Shown here: piece after piece, positions 7,866 to 15,137 of the stretch
Numbering within the stretch: the first letter of the stretch is position 1
Layout: every line of letters starts with the position of its first letter
Source of the DNA: Erysipelotrichaceae bacterium
GTDB lineage: Bacteria; Bacillota_I; Bacilli_A; Erysipelotrichales; Erysipelotrichaceae
Direction: 5' to 3'
Length of the DNA stretch: 64,000 bases
Assembly: GCA_017431225.1 (NCBI GenBank)
Contig: JAFRLM010000021.1
Span: forward strand, 1 to 64,000
Notes under the pieces: model-generated
What the model was told of the DNA's origin: nothing
What the model saw: only the letters and a program-made list of their open reading frames with translations
The model's database searches: none
Made by a program: the position numbers and the translations under genes

Positions 7866-7894
7866 ATTGTACCATAGCATTGTGCTCTTTTCAA
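7866..7894 (-). promoter_or_regulatory. Promoter of the AAA ATPase gene
   Basis: On the minus strand TTGAAA (7894-7889) and TACAAT (7871-7866) are separated by 17 bases, a near-consensus sigma-A promoter. Confidence 0.8.
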
Positions 7895-7902
7895 GAAATT
7901 TA

Positions 7903-7934
7903 TTCCGCACATTTCCAATCTTTTGTTCCGCACA
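7903..7934. repeat. Two 9-bp direct repeats upstream of the ATPase promoter
   Basis: TTCCGCACA occurs at 7903-7911 and 7926-7934, 23 bp apart, just upstream of the -35 box. The spacing is about two helical turns, as for a dimeric regulator binding on one face. Confidence 0.5.
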
Positions 7935-7974
7935 ATTCAGAGGCTTTGTTCGTCTTATTTCAGACTACGGGAAA

Positions 7975-8460
7975 ATGGCCCTACGAGGGCTACCAAGTGG
8001 CCCTGCCAGGCCCACGGCAAACGTCGATTTCTTCTCTAAAATAGGACTCGTAACAACGGAGTTGTTACAGCAGAAAGCAATCAAAGCACCTTGACAACTG
8101 AATAGACATTCATCAGGTACGAACCTGTGATGAGGAGCCACATCAGCAGTGAACGCGAAGACGATCGAATGATCAGAGCGGCAGCTGGCCTGTAAGAGCC
8201 GGACAGTCCCCGGATTAAGGCGAAGATCCATCACAGCATAATGAGACTTCCGCCGCGAGGCGGCTCTGTGAGAACCACAGAGGGGTAAAACGGCCCATGG
8301 ATCCGGTAAGCTGCCGGACATCTGATGATTTCCCTGACAGGCAAAGAAGCCTGCGTTTCCGGGGGCGTCGAGGACAAATACGGAAAGATCATACACGATA
8401 TTATCGTCCGATACGGACGTTATTGGTGGAGTAGGCCGAGTGCCTGCTCCGTACATATTC
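7975..8460 (+). ncRNA. Candidate structured RNA before the DGQH/MazF-like genes
   Basis: No convincing gene, but a dense series of stems. GCCCT/AGGGC is at 7978-7990. GTAACAAC/GTTGTTAC is at 8050-8068. TCATCAGGT pairs with ACCTG+ATGA, with a two-base bulge, at 8110-8133. CTGGC pairs with GCCGG near 8184-8202. CCGCC-GCGA-GGCGG with a GNRA tetraloop is at 8250-8263, and CTCTGTG/CACAGAG directly abuts it at 8264-8282. GATCCAT (8225-8231) pairs with ATGGATC (8297-8303) and encloses those two hairpins. CAGGC/GCCTG is at 8338-8353, CGTCCG/CGGACG at 8405-8419, and a 9-bp GGAGTAGGC/GCCTGCTCC at 8428-8450. Pairs were read by eye. The boundaries and the promoter are not clear (a TTGACA is at 8091). It could be a long 5' leader or a free RNA. 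Confidence 0.6.
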
Positions 8461-8479
8461 AAACGAAGGAGGAAATGAC

Positions 8480-9265
8480 ATGACAGAAGATATCGTAAGA
8501 CCGTTTGAAGAGAAAATGGTCAGCAGCGCTCTTCTGGAGATTCCCCGCAATACATATCAGAGGAACCTGAATCCGGAGAGAGTGAAACGGATTTCTCATT
8601 CCTTTGATGAGCGGATCGCCAATGAGCCGAAGGTCAGTTTAAGAGACGGCCGTTACATCGTATTCGATGGCCAGCATGTGATCGCAGCCAGAGTGGACAA
8701 GAACAGCGGTGAGGAGCTTCCCATTCTCTGTAAGGTTTACTCCGGGCTCAGTGACCAGGAAGAAGCTTCGCTTTTCGCAAACCAGACCGGATTCGGTGGT
8801 CCGCCCAGCATCGGGATGAAGCTGAGAGCTTTGGTGTTTGCCGGAGATCCAGAAGCTGTGAACTTCCTGAAAGCGACTGAAGAGATCGGCCTCCGCATCG
8901 ACTACGGCCAGCACAAAGGAAGAAAGCGCGTCGCCTGTATTGCAGCAGCGCTGACAGAGTTCCGAAAGCTTGGCCCTGTTAAATACCAGGAAGCCATGAA
9001 AATGATACTGGAGGGCTGGGACGGAGATCCCGATTCTCTGAGGGCAGAAACAGTAACCGGCGTCTGCCGGTTCGTGGACCTCTACAGCGGAGAATACGAT
9101 CCGAAGCGGATGGTCAAGCGCCTCCGCACTGTGGATCCCTTGAAGATCTACCGCGACGGCAAAGCCATGGGAGACAATCTTCCTGGATATAAGAAGTATC
9201 TCTACCAAGTGCTTCTCATCTACAACGGAGCCAGCAAGAAAGCTGCGCTGCCGATGAAATTCTAA
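8480..9265 (+). CDS. DGQH-motif (ParB/Srx-like) protein
   Basis: 261 aa. The N-terminal third reads like the ParB/sulfiredoxin fold: an arginine-rich entry (YQRNLNPERVKRI), then GRYIVFDGQHVIAAR with DGQH at residues 63-66, then LSDQEEASLFANQTG. The DGQH pattern resembles the DGQHR domain known from DndB-like proteins, but the final Arg is Val here. The C-terminal half is helical, with no DNA-binding motif I can name. The ATG at 8480 follows CGAAGGAGG. The gene sits directly after the candidate structured RNA and 13 bases before a MazF-like RNase, where a toxin would normally have its antitoxin. Confidence 0.65.
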   Translation: MTEDIVRPFEEKMVSSALLEIPRNTYQRNLNPERVKRISHSFDERIANEPKVSLRDGRYIVFDGQHVIAARVDKNSGEELPILCKVYSGLSDQEEASLFANQTGFGGPPSIGMKLRALVFAGDPEAVNFLKATEEIGLRIDYGQHKGRKRVACIAAALTEFRKLGPVKYQEAMKMILEGWDGDPDSLRAETVTGVCRFVDLYSGEYDPKRMVKRLRTVDPLKIYRDGKAMGDNLPGYKKYLYQVLLIYNGASKKAALPMKF

Positions 9266-9278
9266 GGAGGCGGAACGG

Positions 9279-9692
9279 ATGCAATACAAAGATAAGCTCT
9301 ATCGCCAGCCTGGAACGGTGAAGAACTGGATCTGGAGACGCGGCGATATTTACCTGGCAAACCTGAATCCCTTTAAAGGCTGCGAGCAAGGGGGAACACG
9401 TCCGGTTTTGGTCCTCTCGAACGATATTGGCAATTTTTTCAGTCCGTTGATCACCATTGCTCCGATTACTTCCCATCTGAAGAAGCTGGACCTGCCGACT
9501 CACGTTCTTCTTAAGGACGTCAGAGGCTTGACGACAGATTCCGTCGTCTGCCTTGAACAGATTAAGGGAATCGACAAGCTGAGAGTTCTGAAATACCTCG
9601 GCAAGATTAGCAAAGAGCAGATGGAAGAAGTCGAGGAAGCAGCAATGGAGAGCCTGGGGATGCCTATTCCGGAGTGCGTAGATGCACCATAA
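9279..9692 (+). CDS. MazF/PemK-family endoribonuclease (toxin-like)
   Basis: 137 aa. WRRGDIYLANLNP (residues 19-31), then GGTRPVLVLSND (38-49) and a central PLITIAPITS strand are the hallmarks of the MazF/PemK beta-barrel. The Arg in RRGDIY and the TxPxTS-type strand line the active site in family members. An N-terminal extension of about 18 residues precedes the barrel. The ribosome site AAGGAGG overlaps the stop of the DGQH gene, so the two are co-translated. No MazE- or AbrB-like antitoxin is encoded nearby. Confidence 0.85.
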   Translation: MQYKDKLYRQPGTVKNWIWRRGDIYLANLNPFKGCEQGGTRPVLVLSNDIGNFFSPLITIAPITSHLKKLDLPTHVLLKDVRGLTTDSVVCLEQIKGIDKLRVLKYLGKISKEQMEEVEEAAMESLGMPIPECVDAP

Positions 9693-9718
9693 TATACCTT
9701 CCTTTCTTTCCTTTCTGA

Positions 9719-9745
9719 CAGGGGATGCAGAAACAGCATCCCCTG
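9719..9745 (+). other. Perfect 10-bp hairpin between the RNase and excisionase-like genes
   Basis: CAGGGGATGC (9719-9728) pairs with GCATCCCCTG (9736-9745) around a 7-base loop. There is no T-tract on either strand, so it is not a typical terminator. It may be an RNA stability or processing element at the end of the MazF-like mRNA. Confidence 0.5.
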
Positions 9746-9773
9746 AATACATAAACCGGAGGTGATAATCAAC

Positions 9774-10013
9774 ATGGAAAAACTTCTTACGAGAAAAGAG
9801 GCTGCAAGGCTGCTTGGTATCAGCATTGCTACTCTGGATCAGGCAAGAGCAAACGGACTGGTCTCCTTTGTCCAGTACTGCGAGAACGGCAGCGTGTATT
9901 TTACGGAGCTGAGTCTTCAGGAATACGTTGCCCGGTCGACTCACAAAGCAAAACCGAAAGAGATCAATACCGGAACCACCTTCAGAAGTCCGAGAAGTGC
10001 AGTCAGAAGGTGA
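9774..10013 (+). CDS. Excisionase-like helix-turn-helix protein
   Basis: 79 aa. LLTRKEAARLLGISIATLDQ (residues 4-23) is a MerR/Xis-type winged helix as in excisionase-family DNA-binding domains. The tail is basic. The ATG at 9774 follows GGAGGTGAT; an upstream GTG lies inside that site. Its place directly before the integrases supports a role in excision or in control of integration. Confidence 0.75.
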   Translation: MEKLLTRKEAARLLGISIATLDQARANGLVSFVQYCENGSVYFTELSLQEYVARSTHKAKPKEINTGTTFRSPRSAVRR

Positions 10014-10022
10014 CATCCTTGA
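10009..10022 (+). repeat. Leader repeat upstream of integrase 1
   Basis: GGTGACATCCTTGA recurs identically at 11374-11387 before integrase 2. The copy here overlaps the stop of the excisionase-like gene and forms a small CATCCT/AGGATG hairpin. The likely explanation is duplication of a leader-plus-integrase unit. Confidence 0.65.
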
Positions 10023-10084
10023 GAGGATGCAGATGAATCTGAGAGAATAATGGCACAACCGGGCAGACAAGGAGGTTACGAGAA

Positions 10085-11308
10085 ATGCCAAGAAAAAGAA
10101 TCCCGAATTTCACATTCAATTCTGTGACGATTAACGGGCATGAGTATTATAAAGCGTATGTCATGAATGCGGATCACAAGCTGGTTATCGTCTACGGAAA
10201 AACTCTGGAGGAACTTTGCCAGAAGTATGATGAGGCGGAGAATCGCACCGAAAATGATATGTTCAACAGGCGGTCTCCCACGGTGAAAGAATACTGTGAG
10301 AAGTGGCTCTTGATGCAGTCCGCAAATGTCAGAGCCACAACGCTGATCGACTATACATCCAAGGTGAACCGGCACATCATTAAGCCGCTTGGTCACATGA
10401 AAATGGCGGATGTCACAGCGGATGATATAAAGATGGCTCTTATCCCGGTCTCAAAGAAATCTGCATCAGTCTACAAATCCGTGAACATCATACTGAAGTG
10501 CATCTTCAATTCAGCGGAGGACAGCAAGATCATAACCTATAACCCCACGAGATTCCTCTCTGCCAAAGGCGGAGGAGTCCCGCAGAAGGATCGAGAGTCA
10601 CTGACAGACGAGCAGGCAGAACTCCTGCTGAATACGATTCGGGACCTGCCGCCCTATGTCTTCGTGATGCTCGGTTTGTATGCCGGGCTTCGCCGGGAAG
10701 AAATTCTGGCCTTGAAATGGGACTGTGTAGTGCTGGATACGAAAGCACCTTATGTAATGGTCAGACGTGCCTGGCATACGGAAAACAACCGGCCTGTTAT
10801 CCTGACTGAACTGAAGACAAGGGCTGCACGAAGGGATATTGCTATTCCTGACTGCCTGGCAGAATGCCTTAAAGAGGCAAGAGAAAAATCAACGTCAGAG
10901 TATGTTGTAGCGAATAAGGATGGCGGCCCTCTGACTTACACAGAATTCAGGAGCCTTTGGCGCTTTATCGTTGTAAGGACCGCAAAGCCAAGGATCGCAA
11001 AGAAAAAGGTGGGTGGAAAGTATGTGAAGTACATGCTGTATCCGAAGCTTGGAGAGATGGCCAGAAACAATGGAAAGGTTCAGTATGTTCTGGACTTTGA
11101 TGTGACGCCGCATCAGCTTCGGCATACTTATATCACCAACCTGATCGCTGCCGGAGTGGATCCCAAGACGGTGCAGTATCTTGCTGGCCACGAAAGCAGC
11201 AAGATCACCATGGACATCTATGCAAAGGTAAAGTACAACCGGCCCGAAGAAGTCGCAAAAGCACTGGATGGAGCCTTTGCTCTTTGGAATGCACAAGGCA
11301 ATCAGTAA
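10085..11308 (+). CDS. Tyrosine recombinase/integrase 1
   Basis: 407 aa, Tn916-like layout: an N-terminal arm-binding region (GHEYYKAYVMN...), a SAM-like core-binding domain (VKEYCEKWLLMQSANVRA), then the catalytic domain. Visible catalytic residues are the first Arg in AGLRREEI (near residue 200), His343 and Arg346 in HQLRH, His369 in LAGHE and Tyr379 in MDIYAK. All are intact, so it should be active in cutting and joining attachment sites. It starts 6 bases after AAGGAGG. It is closely similar to the next gene throughout the catalytic half. Confidence 0.92.
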   Translation: MPRKRIPNFTFNSVTINGHEYYKAYVMNADHKLVIVYGKTLEELCQKYDEAENRTENDMFNRRSPTVKEYCEKWLLMQSANVRATTLIDYTSKVNRHIIKPLGHMKMADVTADDIKMALIPVSKKSASVYKSVNIILKCIFNSAEDSKIITYNPTRFLSAKGGGVPQKDRESLTDEQAELLLNTIRDLPPYVFVMLGLYAGLRREEILALKWDCVVLDTKAPYVMVRRAWHTENNRPVILTELKTRAARRDIAIPDCLAECLKEAREKSTSEYVVANKDGGPLTYTEFRSLWRFIVVRTAKPRIAKKKVGGKYVKYMLYPKLGEMARNNGKVQYVLDFDVTPHQLRHTYITNLIAAGVDPKTVQYLAGHESSKITMDIYAKVKYNRPEEVAKALDGAFALWNAQGNQ

Positions 11309-11373
11309 AGCATAAACACCGAAAGATCAGGGGCGGGGGTCGTAAGATCCTCACCCTTTTTCCATACATAAGG

Positions 11374-11387
11374 GGTGACATCCTTGA
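11374..11387 (+). repeat. Leader repeat upstream of integrase 2
   Basis: Identical to the 14-base GGTGACATCCTTGA at 10009-10022. Both copies are followed by ATCTGAGA and then a GGAGG ribosome site. Confidence 0.65.
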
Positions 11388-11447
11388 AGGAACCCATTCT
11401 ATCTGAGACGATAGCATCGCCAAATCAAACCGAAGGAGGATATAATC

Positions 11448-12674
11448 ATGGCAAAAAAAGAAGAACAGCCCAGGATTCCGAACTGGTCTATCCATGTGAA
11501 GAAAGGAATCCCCTATTTCAGGATCCAAACTTATGATGCAGACGGAAAAAGATTTGACATCTACGGGAAGACCGAACAGGAAGTAAAGCAGAAGTATCTT
11601 CGAGCTCAGGAGGAGATCGAAGCAGCAAAATTCCGCAAGCTCAATCCTACGGTCAGAGAATACAGTGAGAAGTGGCTGGAGATGCATTCGGCGGTCATAC
11701 AGCCAAGCACATTGAAGGGCTATACCCTCGCAGTCAAGAATTACATAGTCAAGCCGCTTGGCGATATGTATATGTCGGATGTGACTGCAGATGATGTGAA
11801 GCTGGCTATGGTGGCAGTTTCGAAAAGATCAAGCGCCACATATAGCCTGGTCAACATGCTTTTCAAGAGCATCTTTTACTCTGCCCAGTACAGTAATCTG
11901 ATCCGGGATAATCCGACGGAAAAAATCAATGCGAAAGGCGGAATACCCAGGAAGGAGAAGGAAGCTTTGACTGACGCCCAGGCGAAGCTGCTTCTGGATA
12001 CGATCCGTGATCTGCCTCCCTACGTCTTTGTAATGATCGGACTGTATGCCGGATTGCGTCGTGAAGAAATATTAGGCCTTCAGTGGGACTGCGTCTTTCT
12101 GGACGTCCCGACGCCGTATATTGCTGTCCGCAGAGCCTGGCACACTGATCATAACCGTCCGGTTGTTACCAGAGAACTGAAGACTCCGGCAGCCAAGCGG
12201 GATATTCCTATTCCGCAGCCGCTGGTTGACTGCCTGAAAGAAGAAAAAGCAAAGTCGATTTCAGATTATGTCATTGCCGACAAAAATGGAGATCCGCTGT
12301 CCTACTCACAGTTCAACCGGATCTGGAACTATATCAGGGTTCGTGGAACCCAGGAAAGGACTCTCTACAAATACGTGAACGGACAGGCAATCCAGAAGAA
12401 GTTCAAGCCCGAGCTTGGGCAAAAGTGCGTGAACCGTGAAGAGATCGTCTATTGTCTGGATTTCAAAGTCACGCCTCATCAGCTGCGGCACACATATATT
12501 ACCAACCTGATCCACGCCGGTGTTGATCCCAAGACGGTCCAGTACCTGGCCGGTCATGAAAACAGCAAGGTGACTATGGACATCTACGCAAAGGCCAAGT
12601 ATAATAGGCCCGAAGAGCTTTCCGATGTCGTGAATGATGCCCTGATATCACAGACCGACAGCGATGAATGCTGA
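11448..12674 (+). CDS. Tyrosine recombinase/integrase 2 (paralog of integrase 1)
   Basis: 408 aa with the same domain order as integrase 1 and long identical stretches such as TIRDLPPYVFVM and LYAGLRREEIL. The catalytic set is complete: Arg in AGLRREEI, His344, Arg347, His370 and Tyr380. The N-terminal regions differ more (PNWSIHVKKGIPYFRIQTYD), so the two may recognise different arm sites. GAAGGAGG precedes the ATG at 11448. It is the last gene of the element, next to the putative attachment region. Confidence 0.92.
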   Translation: MAKKEEQPRIPNWSIHVKKGIPYFRIQTYDADGKRFDIYGKTEQEVKQKYLRAQEEIEAAKFRKLNPTVREYSEKWLEMHSAVIQPSTLKGYTLAVKNYIVKPLGDMYMSDVTADDVKLAMVAVSKRSSATYSLVNMLFKSIFYSAQYSNLIRDNPTEKINAKGGIPRKEKEALTDAQAKLLLDTIRDLPPYVFVMIGLYAGLRREEILGLQWDCVFLDVPTPYIAVRRAWHTDHNRPVVTRELKTPAAKRDIPIPQPLVDCLKEEKAKSISDYVIADKNGDPLSYSQFNRIWNYIRVRGTQERTLYKYVNGQAIQKKFKPELGQKCVNREEIVYCLDFKVTPHQLRHTYITNLIHAGVDPKTVQYLAGHENSKVTMDIYAKAKYNRPEELSDVVNDALISQTDSDEC

Positions 12675-12877
12675 TACGCTTCTCAGAATGAAGAGAAATG
12701 AAGGGTAAGTTCAAGTTCGGCCCGTTAGTTAATGACTGAGGGAACAAACTGAGGGAACCTCAAAAAGCAAGTAAATACAAGGGTTCCAGGTGACAAGTTG
12801 GCCGAGTACGGTCTCAAAAAAGCGAGAAGAGCTCCGCAGTTCTCCAAGCGTTAAGCGATTTTATCAATGCTGCAAAA
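12675..12877. other. Probable attachment-end region of the mobile element
   Basis: About 200 bases without a gene between the last integrase and the first chromosomal-type gene. The repeat pair at 12735-12758 is the only clear structure. I see no tRNA or protein-gene 3' end that would identify the target site. The other end of the element is probably left of the window. Confidence 0.4.
12735..12758 (+). repeat. Tandem ACTGAGGGAAC repeat, possible integrase arm sites
   Basis: ACTGAGGGAAC is present at 12735-12745 and 12748-12758, a 13-bp step. Closely spaced direct repeats beside an integrase gene are typical of arm-type (DR-2-like) sites bound by the integrase N-terminal domain. Confidence 0.5.
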
Positions 12878-12912
12878 AAACTCTGCATTCGTTTGCAGGG
12901 TTTTTCTTTTTC
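12878..12912 (+). terminator. Terminator at the right end of the mobile region
   Basis: CTCTGCA (12881-12887) pairs with TGCAGGG (12894-12900, one wobble), flanked by A-rich and T-rich runs. TTTTTCTTTTTC follows. Confidence 0.75.
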
Positions 12913-12936
12913 TCTGAAAGGGGGTCTTCCCGAAAT

Positions 12937-12966
12937 CGGTCAACGGACGTATGATGAAACTGACCG
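12937..12966. promoter_or_regulatory. Possible TetR operator
   Basis: CGGTCA (12937-12942) and TGACCG (12961-12966) are inverted half-sites just upstream of the TetR start. A TATAAT touches the start codon region. Evidence is weak because the half-sites are short. Confidence 0.3.
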
Positions 12967-12987
12967 AAGCGGTTAACGAGGCATATA

Positions 12988-13632
12988 ATGAATCCGAAAT
13001 TTTTCAACCTTCCGCAGGAAAAACAGCAGGCGATACTGAATGCCGGTTTTCACGTGTTTTCCCGGAGCAGTTATAAAAAGAGTCCCGTGAGCGAGATCGC
13101 TGAAGCTGCCGGTATCAGTAAAGCCCTCCTGTTTCATTATTTTCACAATAAAAAGGAGCTCTATCTTTTTCTCTGGGACACCTGTGCCAGGATCACGGTG
13201 GAAGAGATGACCCGCAGCGGCGCGTATGAACAGACGGATCTTTTCGGCAGTATGGATCACGGCATGCAGGCGAAGCTCCGTCTGATGCGGCAGTATCCGG
13301 ATATCGGCGTCTTTGCTGTGCGCGCCTTTTATGAAAAAGACCCGGAAGTCTCTATGGATATTCAGGCAAGCATGAGCCGGTATCTTGAAGCACATGCCGC
13401 CAAGAAGCTTCAGAAGATCGATCCGGAAGACTTTATTCCCGGGATCGATCTGCAGATGATGTATAAGGAAATGTACTGGGCATCGGAAGGGTGCCTGTGG
13501 GAATATATACAGCGCAGTTGCACCGATACAAATGCTATGGAAAAAGATTTCCGCGCTTTGCTGAATTTCTGGAAAAGCGTCTATCTGCGAAAAGAGAGGA
13601 AGGATCTGCAGGATGATCAGAAAAACGTTTGA
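12988..13632 (+). CDS. TetR/AcrR-family repressor
   Basis: 214 aa. The N-terminal helix-turn-helix reads ILNAGFHVFSRSSYKKSPVSEIAEAAGISKALLFHYFHNKKEL, which is the complete TetR signature (residues about 16-58). The C-terminal ligand domain is helical and not assignable to a ligand. It overlaps the hydrolase gene by 20 bases and should repress its own three-gene operon. The ribosome site is weak (ACGAGG about 9 bases before the ATG). Confidence 0.88.
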   Translation: MNPKFFNLPQEKQQAILNAGFHVFSRSSYKKSPVSEIAEAAGISKALLFHYFHNKKELYLFLWDTCARITVEEMTRSGAYEQTDLFGSMDHGMQAKLRLMRQYPDIGVFAVRAFYEKDPEVSMDIQASMSRYLEAHAAKKLQKIDPEDFIPGIDLQMMYKEMYWASEGCLWEYIQRSCTDTNAMEKDFRALLNFWKSVYLRKERKDLQDDQKNV

Positions 13633-14434
13633 AACGCCTCTGGGGACGATCTGTTACTGGACGAATGAGAACCGTACAGAGGAGAGCGCGCTGGTCTTTC
13701 TTCCCGGGCTCACCGCCGATCATCATCTGTTTGACAAACAGTTCGAGGCGTTTGAAAAAGAATTCCGTATCCTTACCTGGGACGCGCCCGGACATGCGGA
13801 ATCCAGACCTTTCAAGCTGGAGTTCTCGCTTATGGATAAAGCCGTCTGGCTTCATGGGATCCTGGAAACAGAAGGGATCAAACATCCTGTTCTGATCGGA
13901 CAGTCGATGGGCGGTTATGTCTCCCAGTGCTTCCTGGAAAAGTATCCCGGAGAAGCGGCAGGTTTCATCTCGATCGATTCCGCACCATTGAAAAGGCAGT
14001 ATGTGACGGCCGCTGAGATCTGGGCCTTAAAGAGGACGGAACCCATGTACAGAGCTTTCCCCTGGAAGTCTTTAAGAAAGCTGGGGATCGAAGGCTGCTC
14101 GAAAACCGAATACGGCAGAAAACTCATGGAGCAGTTCGTTGATTCGTATACGAAAGACGAGTACTGCAGACTGTCCGGTCACGGAATGAAACTGCTGGCA
14201 GAGGCCATGGAAGCAGATCTTCCCTATGCGATCGACTGTCCGGCTGTCCTGATCTGCGGGGAAAAGGACCAGGCCGGTTCCGCAAAAAGCTATAACCGCC
14301 GATGGGCGGAAAAAGAAGGTCTCCCGGTCTATTGGATCAAAGATGCCGGGCATAATGCCAATACGGATAAACCGGAAGAGGTCAATCAGATCATCCGCAA
14401 GTTTATCCGGAAACTGAAGGAGGATCCGCAATGA
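13613..14434 (+). CDS. Alpha/beta-fold hydrolase
   Basis: 273 aa. The nucleophile elbow GQSMGGY places Ser98, the oxyanion region is LPGLTADHH, an acid candidate lies in ICGEKDQAG, and the catalytic His is in KDAGHNANTDKP. This is an esterase, lactonase or similar enzyme; the substrate is unknown. It has no signal peptide, so it should be cytoplasmic. AGGAAGGATCTGCAGG precedes the ATG inside the TetR gene. The TetR regulator and the membrane methyltransferase that follow suggest a detoxification or lipid-related unit. Confidence 0.85.
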   Translation: MIRKTFETPLGTICYWTNENRTEESALVFLPGLTADHHLFDKQFEAFEKEFRILTWDAPGHAESRPFKLEFSLMDKAVWLHGILETEGIKHPVLIGQSMGGYVSQCFLEKYPGEAAGFISIDSAPLKRQYVTAAEIWALKRTEPMYRAFPWKSLRKLGIEGCSKTEYGRKLMEQFVDSYTKDEYCRLSGHGMKLLAEAMEADLPYAIDCPAVLICGEKDQAGSAKSYNRRWAEKEGLPVYWIKDAGHNANTDKPEEVNQIIRKFIRKLKEDPQ

Positions 14435-15102
14435 ACAAAGGTCTTTTCGTGAAAGCGATCACAAGATTTTCCACCGGTCTTCTGCTCGTCTGTCTTTTAC
14501 TGTTTCTGCCCGCCGGGACCTTCCGCTATCCGCAGGCGTGGCTGTTGATGGGCATTCTCTTCATCCCGATGTTTATCGCGGGACTCGTCATGCTGAAGAA
14601 GAATCCGGAACTCTTGAAGAAACGTCTGAATGTGAAGGAAAAGGAAACAGAACAGAAGGAAGTGATCCTTTTCAGCGGGATCATGTTTATCGCTGCTTTT
14701 GTTTCCGCGGGCTTGAGCTTCCGCTTCGGGTGGCTGATGCTTCCTTTCCCGGTCAGCATTTTCTTCGCAGTCGTTTTCCTGGCAGCCTACGCGCTTTACG
14801 CCGAGGTCCTCCGGGAAAACACCTACCTTTCCCGGACCATCGAAGTGCAGGAAGATCAGACAGTGATCGACACCGGCCTTTACGGGATCGTACGGCATCC
14901 CATGTACATGGCGACGGTCTTTCTGTTCCTGGCGATGCCGCTGGTGCTCGGGTCGGTGATCTCTTTTGTGATCATGCTTTCTTATATTCCGATCATCGTT
15001 AAGCGGATCCGCAACGAAGAAGAAGTCCTGACAAAAGATCTGCAGGGCTATGAGGAATACAAAAAGAAAGTGGAGTACCGGCTGATCCCGTTCATCTGGT
15101 AA
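14431..15102 (+). CDS. Isoprenylcysteine carboxyl methyltransferase-family membrane protein
   Basis: 223 aa with about five membrane segments. The C-terminal motif GLYGIVRHPMYMA and the closing E-E-V-L...GYEEYKKKV match the ICMT/PEMT family, where the R-H-P motif binds S-adenosylmethionine. Bacterial members methylate small or lipid substrates that are mostly unknown. The start overlaps the hydrolase stop by four bases (ATGA), so translation is coupled. Confidence 0.82.
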   Translation: MNKGLFVKAITRFSTGLLLVCLLLFLPAGTFRYPQAWLLMGILFIPMFIAGLVMLKKNPELLKKRLNVKEKETEQKEVILFSGIMFIAAFVSAGLSFRFGWLMLPFPVSIFFAVVFLAAYALYAEVLRENTYLSRTIEVQEDQTVIDTGLYGIVRHPMYMATVFLFLAMPLVLGSVISFVIMLSYIPIIVKRIRNEEEVLTKDLQGYEEYKKKVEYRLIPFIW

Positions 15103-15111
15103 GACAAAAGA

Positions 15112-15132
15112 AAACCTGCCGCCGGCAGGTTT
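15112..15132. terminator. Bidirectional terminator between convergent genes
   Basis: AAACCTGCC (15112-15120) and GGCAGGTTT (15124-15132) form a 9-bp stem with a 3-base loop, with A-rich DNA on the left and T-rich DNA on the right. It serves the ICMT-family operon and the minus-strand operon ending at 15138. Confidence 0.85.
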
Positions 15133-15137
15133 GTTTA

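Noticed and set aside
8091-8119. Promoter TTGACA at 8091 for the structured RNA
   Set aside because: No acceptable -10 lies 16-18 bases downstream, so the start of the RNA is left open.
12735-12758. CRISPR array
   Set aside because: Only two short direct repeats with a 2-base spacer; no array of repeats and spacers anywhere in the window.
12713-12800. A tRNA 3' end as integration site
   Set aside because: A GTTCAAGTTCGG piece recalls a T-arm, but no matching stem, acceptor or CCA is found.
12953-13072. Short ORF overlapping the TetR start (begins MKLTEAVNEAYNE)
   Set aside because: It has no ribosome site, runs out of frame into TetR and stops after about 40 codons; probably chance.
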